7,126 bases of DNA from Candidatus Adiutrix sp. (GTDB taxonomy: Bacteria > Desulfobacterota > Desulfarculia > Adiutricales > Adiutricaceae). The notes under the pieces are model-generated. The model was not told where the DNA came from and ran no database searches. It saw only the letters and a program-made list of their open reading frames with translations. The translations under genes were made by a program, and so were the position numbers. Location: assembly GCA_031283395.1 (NCBI GenBank), contig JAITBV010000108.1, positions 1 through 7,126 on the forward strand, in the 5' to 3' direction. Positions 6,040-7,126 of the stretch are shown in pieces (the first letter of the stretch is position 1; each line of letters starts with the position of its first letter).

Positions 6040-6761
6040 GCAAAACTATCAGGCGCCAGGACAGTCTGGAGAAAATGTTGCGCTACGTTTTGGGCACGGC
6101 GCCGGATGAATTCGGTCTCCACCCCGAGGCCGGGGGTTTTGTGTCCCTTAAGGCCCTTGTGGCCGCCCTCCACGATGAAGAAGGCTGGCGGGGCGTGCGG
6201 GAGGGTCAGATCCTGATGCTGGTCAACCAGCCCGGGGCCGCCTCTCCCTTGGAAATGGAGGCGGACTTGATTAGGCTCAAGCCCGCCCTGGCCGGTCCGC
6301 CCCCGGAAGCGCCGGCCGGGCCGGACCTGCCTAAAGCGCTCTACGCGGCTTTCAAGCCCGCGGCTTGGGCCGCCATCAGCCGGCGGGGCCTTAGACCCAA
6401 GGCGGGGGAAGAGGTGGTCCGGCTGTGGTCGGAGGAGGAACTGGCTTTGCGGGTCGGCCGCAGGCAGTCGCCGGCGGCGGTCCTGGTGACGGTGCGGGCG
6501 GTCCGGGCGGGCCAGGCCGGGGTGGTTTTCCGGCCCTACTCAGACCGGCTGTGGCTGACGGACGAGGTGCCGGCCGAATTCCTCAGTGGGCCGCCCGTGC
6601 CCGAAGAAGAGCCGGCTCCCCGGATCCAGGAGCCGCCCGTCTTGCCTCTGGCGGGAACGCCGGCCCTTCACCGGGGCAAGGCCCCGGGCAAGCACGGCGA
6701 CGCCCCGGATTGGAAGAACCGGCTTCGCCGGGAGCGCCGCCGCGGCGGCCGGGACGACTAG
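6033..6761 (+). CDS. Degenerate KptA/Tpt1 (RNA 2'-phosphotransferase) family protein with basic C-terminal tail
   Basis: Protein of 242 residues that matches the two-domain KptA/Tpt1 fold. True enzymes move an internal RNA 2'-phosphate to NAD+. The N-terminal winged-helix part begins LEKMLRYVLGTAPDEFGL (12-29), where the family reads SKFLSYVLRHxPExIGL, so the essential Arg-His is Gly21-Thr22. IRLKPALA (80-87) replaces IRAxQGHS, keeping Arg81 only. In the ADP-ribosyl-transferase-like part ALYAAF (102-107) replaces xLYHGT, and VVRLWSEEELALRVGRRQS (128-146) replaces YVHLSxxxxxAxxVGxRHG. RLWLTDEVPAEFL (172-184) matches the end of the family almost perfectly. Residues 187-242 are an added tail, proline-rich then strongly basic (RLRRERRRGGR at 230-240). 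The overall match is clear while nearly all NAD+ and phosphate contacts are gone, so classical activity is unlikely; RNA or nucleotide binding may remain. The ribosome site is weak (GGCGG). A second ATG at 6075 has GGAG upstream but would cut into the first helix. Confidence 0.75.
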   Translation: MTSKTIRRQDSLEKMLRYVLGTAPDEFGLHPEAGGFVSLKALVAALHDEEGWRGVREGQILMLVNQPGAASPLEMEADLIRLKPALAGPPPEAPAGPDLPKALYAAFKPAAWAAISRRGLRPKAGEEVVRLWSEEELALRVGRRQSPAAVLVTVRAVRAGQAGVVFRPYSDRLWLTDEVPAEFLSGPPVPEEEPAPRIQEPPVLPLAGTPALHRGKAPGKHGDAPDWKNRLRRERRRGGRDD

Positions 6762-6792
6762 CGCTTCCCCTGGCTCCCTCGCCCCGGTTATG

Positions 6793-6821
6793 TTGTGACC
6801 AACGGTCTTCTGTGCTAAACT
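6793..6821 (+). promoter_or_regulatory. Promoter of the tRNA-Arg gene
   Basis: TTGTGA (6793-6798), 17 bp, then TAAACT (6816-6821) with TGC directly before it (extended -10). The predicted start near 6829 is only about 5 nt ahead of the tRNA, as expected for a dedicated tRNA promoter with a short 5' leader for RNase P. Confidence 0.65.
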
Positions 6822-6833
6822 CCACCTGAAAAA

Positions 6834-6910
6834 GCGCCCGTAGCCCAACCGGATAGAGCAACAGCCTTCTAAGCTGTGGGTTGCAGGTTCGAGCCCTGCC
6901 GGGCGCACCA
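6834..6910 (+). tRNA. tRNA-Arg (anticodon UCU), CCA encoded
   Basis: This 77-nt gene decodes AGA (and AGG by wobble). The acceptor stem GCGCCCG (6834-6840) pairs fully with CGGGCGC (6900-6906). The anticodon stem ACAGC/GCTGT (6861-6865, 6873-6877) encloses the loop CTTCTAA with anticodon TCT at 6868-6870. The T arm is GCAGG-TTCGAGC-CCTGC. Discriminator A is at 6907 and CCA at 6908-6910. The D stem GCCC/GAGC contains one C-A mismatch where a U-A pair is usual. A dedicated promoter lies just upstream and AT-rich foreign-looking DNA begins immediately after CCA. Confidence 0.96.
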
Positions 6911-7126
6911 ATTAAATCAAGTGGTTATTCTGTAAAAAGAATGGGAATTATACTGTTAACTTCACCAATCTGCCATACAACCAATCGATTGTATTGGTAA
7001 ATTTTATATCGCCTTGAAATTTCTGGCGAATCAAGTAATTTTTTATTTTCATCTTGCTATCCTTGTTAAAGACGGGTTTTTATGGTATTTATCGGTGCTT
7101 GTTCAATGCTGGCGACGGGATTTTAA
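6911..7126. other. AT-rich tail after the tRNA, likely start of an integrated element
   Basis: G+C falls to about 33% (71 of 216 by hand count) directly after the tRNA CCA, against well over 60% in the preceding gene. No conserved protein or integrase is visible. The stretch holds a short minus-strand reading frame (listed separately), overlapping inverted repeats ATACAA/TTGTAT (6975-6980, 6989-6994) and ACCAAT/ATTGGT (6980-6985, 6993-6998), and a TCGCC/GGCGA stem (7009-7013, 7025-7029) followed 9 nt later by a T-run (7039-7044). Integration of islands and phages at tRNA 3' ends is common, and tRNA-Arg genes are frequent targets. No second copy of the tRNA end lies in the window. Confidence 0.5.
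6948..7052 (-). CDS. Possible small protein of 34 residues, unknown
   Basis: The frame starts with ATG at 7052 (minus), preceded by AAGGA about 9 nt upstream, and ends with TAA at 6948-6950. The product is basic and begins MKIKNYLIRQKFQGDIKF, with an aromatic stretch IDWLYGRL near residues 22-29. I do not recognise it. It could be a genuine small gene of the integrated element, the remnant of a larger gene, or chance in AT-rich DNA. The plausible ribosome site is the only positive evidence. Confidence 0.25.
   Translation of the reverse strand: MKIKNYLIRQKFQGDIKFTNTIDWLYGRLVKLTV

Noticed and set aside
5969..6043. Longer M48-like protein starting at a TTG at 6043
   Set aside because: It would overlap the start of the divergent gene, read through the promoter and palindrome, and has no ribosome site. 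ATG 5968 has GAGGG upstream.
6736..6749. 14-bp GC palindrome as terminator of the KptA-like gene
   Set aside because: It is inside the coding sequence (Arg and Gly codons), has no loop and no T-run.
7082..7126. Short frame MVFIGACSMLATGF at the right edge
   Set aside because: Only 14 codons, no ribosome site and no context; most likely chance.
6911..7126. Second copy of the tRNA 3' end (attR) in the window
   Set aside because: No repeat of the T arm or acceptor end was found in the AT-rich tail.

Overview
The window is GC-rich, Gram-negative-type chromosomal DNA, apart from the last ~216 bases, which are about 33% G+C by hand count. Two exported or membrane-anchored chemotaxis and transport proteins, sodium-coupled carriers and a chemoreceptor with a Geobacter/Desulfo-like signalling domain suggest a motile member of the Desulfobacterota (former Deltaproteobacteria). 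That assignment is an inference from protein style, not from a marker gene.

Left part (1-2125): the 5' third of a sodium:alanine/glycine symporter (AGCS family) leaves the window on the minus strand. Divergent to it is a complete CitMHS_2/NhaD-type sodium:proton antiporter. The 332-bp gap between them holds two back-to-back sigma70-type promoters with extended -10 boxes, whose -35 boxes are only 9 bp apart. The pair looks like a sodium-cycle locus: one carrier brings Na+ in with an amino acid, the other pumps Na+ out.

Middle (2126-4793): an 11-bp perfect inverted repeat overlapping a promoter-like sequence precedes a two-gene operon. The first gene is a secreted family-3 (amino-acid type) periplasmic binding protein with no ABC permease or ATPase beside it. 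The second is a methyl-accepting chemotaxis protein with a large helical periplasmic domain. The simplest reading is a binding protein dedicated to sensing.

Right part (4808-6761): two divergent genes share a 64-bp intergenic region containing a 20-bp perfect inverted repeat. The minus-strand gene has the full layout of an M48A/Ste24 membrane metalloprotease, but the HExxH motif, the third zinc ligand and the C-terminal His-Pro are all replaced. The plus-strand gene aligns along its length with KptA/Tpt1 RNA 2'-phosphotransferase, but the Arg-His pair, QGHS, HGT and HLS motifs are all replaced. So two apparently catalytically dead enzymes sit back to back on one control region, with both reading frames intact. 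This is the most unusual thing in the window.

End (6762-7126): a tRNA-Arg(UCU) gene with its own strong promoter, followed directly by an abrupt AT-rich stretch with no recognisable gene. This is the typical appearance of an island or prophage integrated at the 3' end of a tRNA gene.
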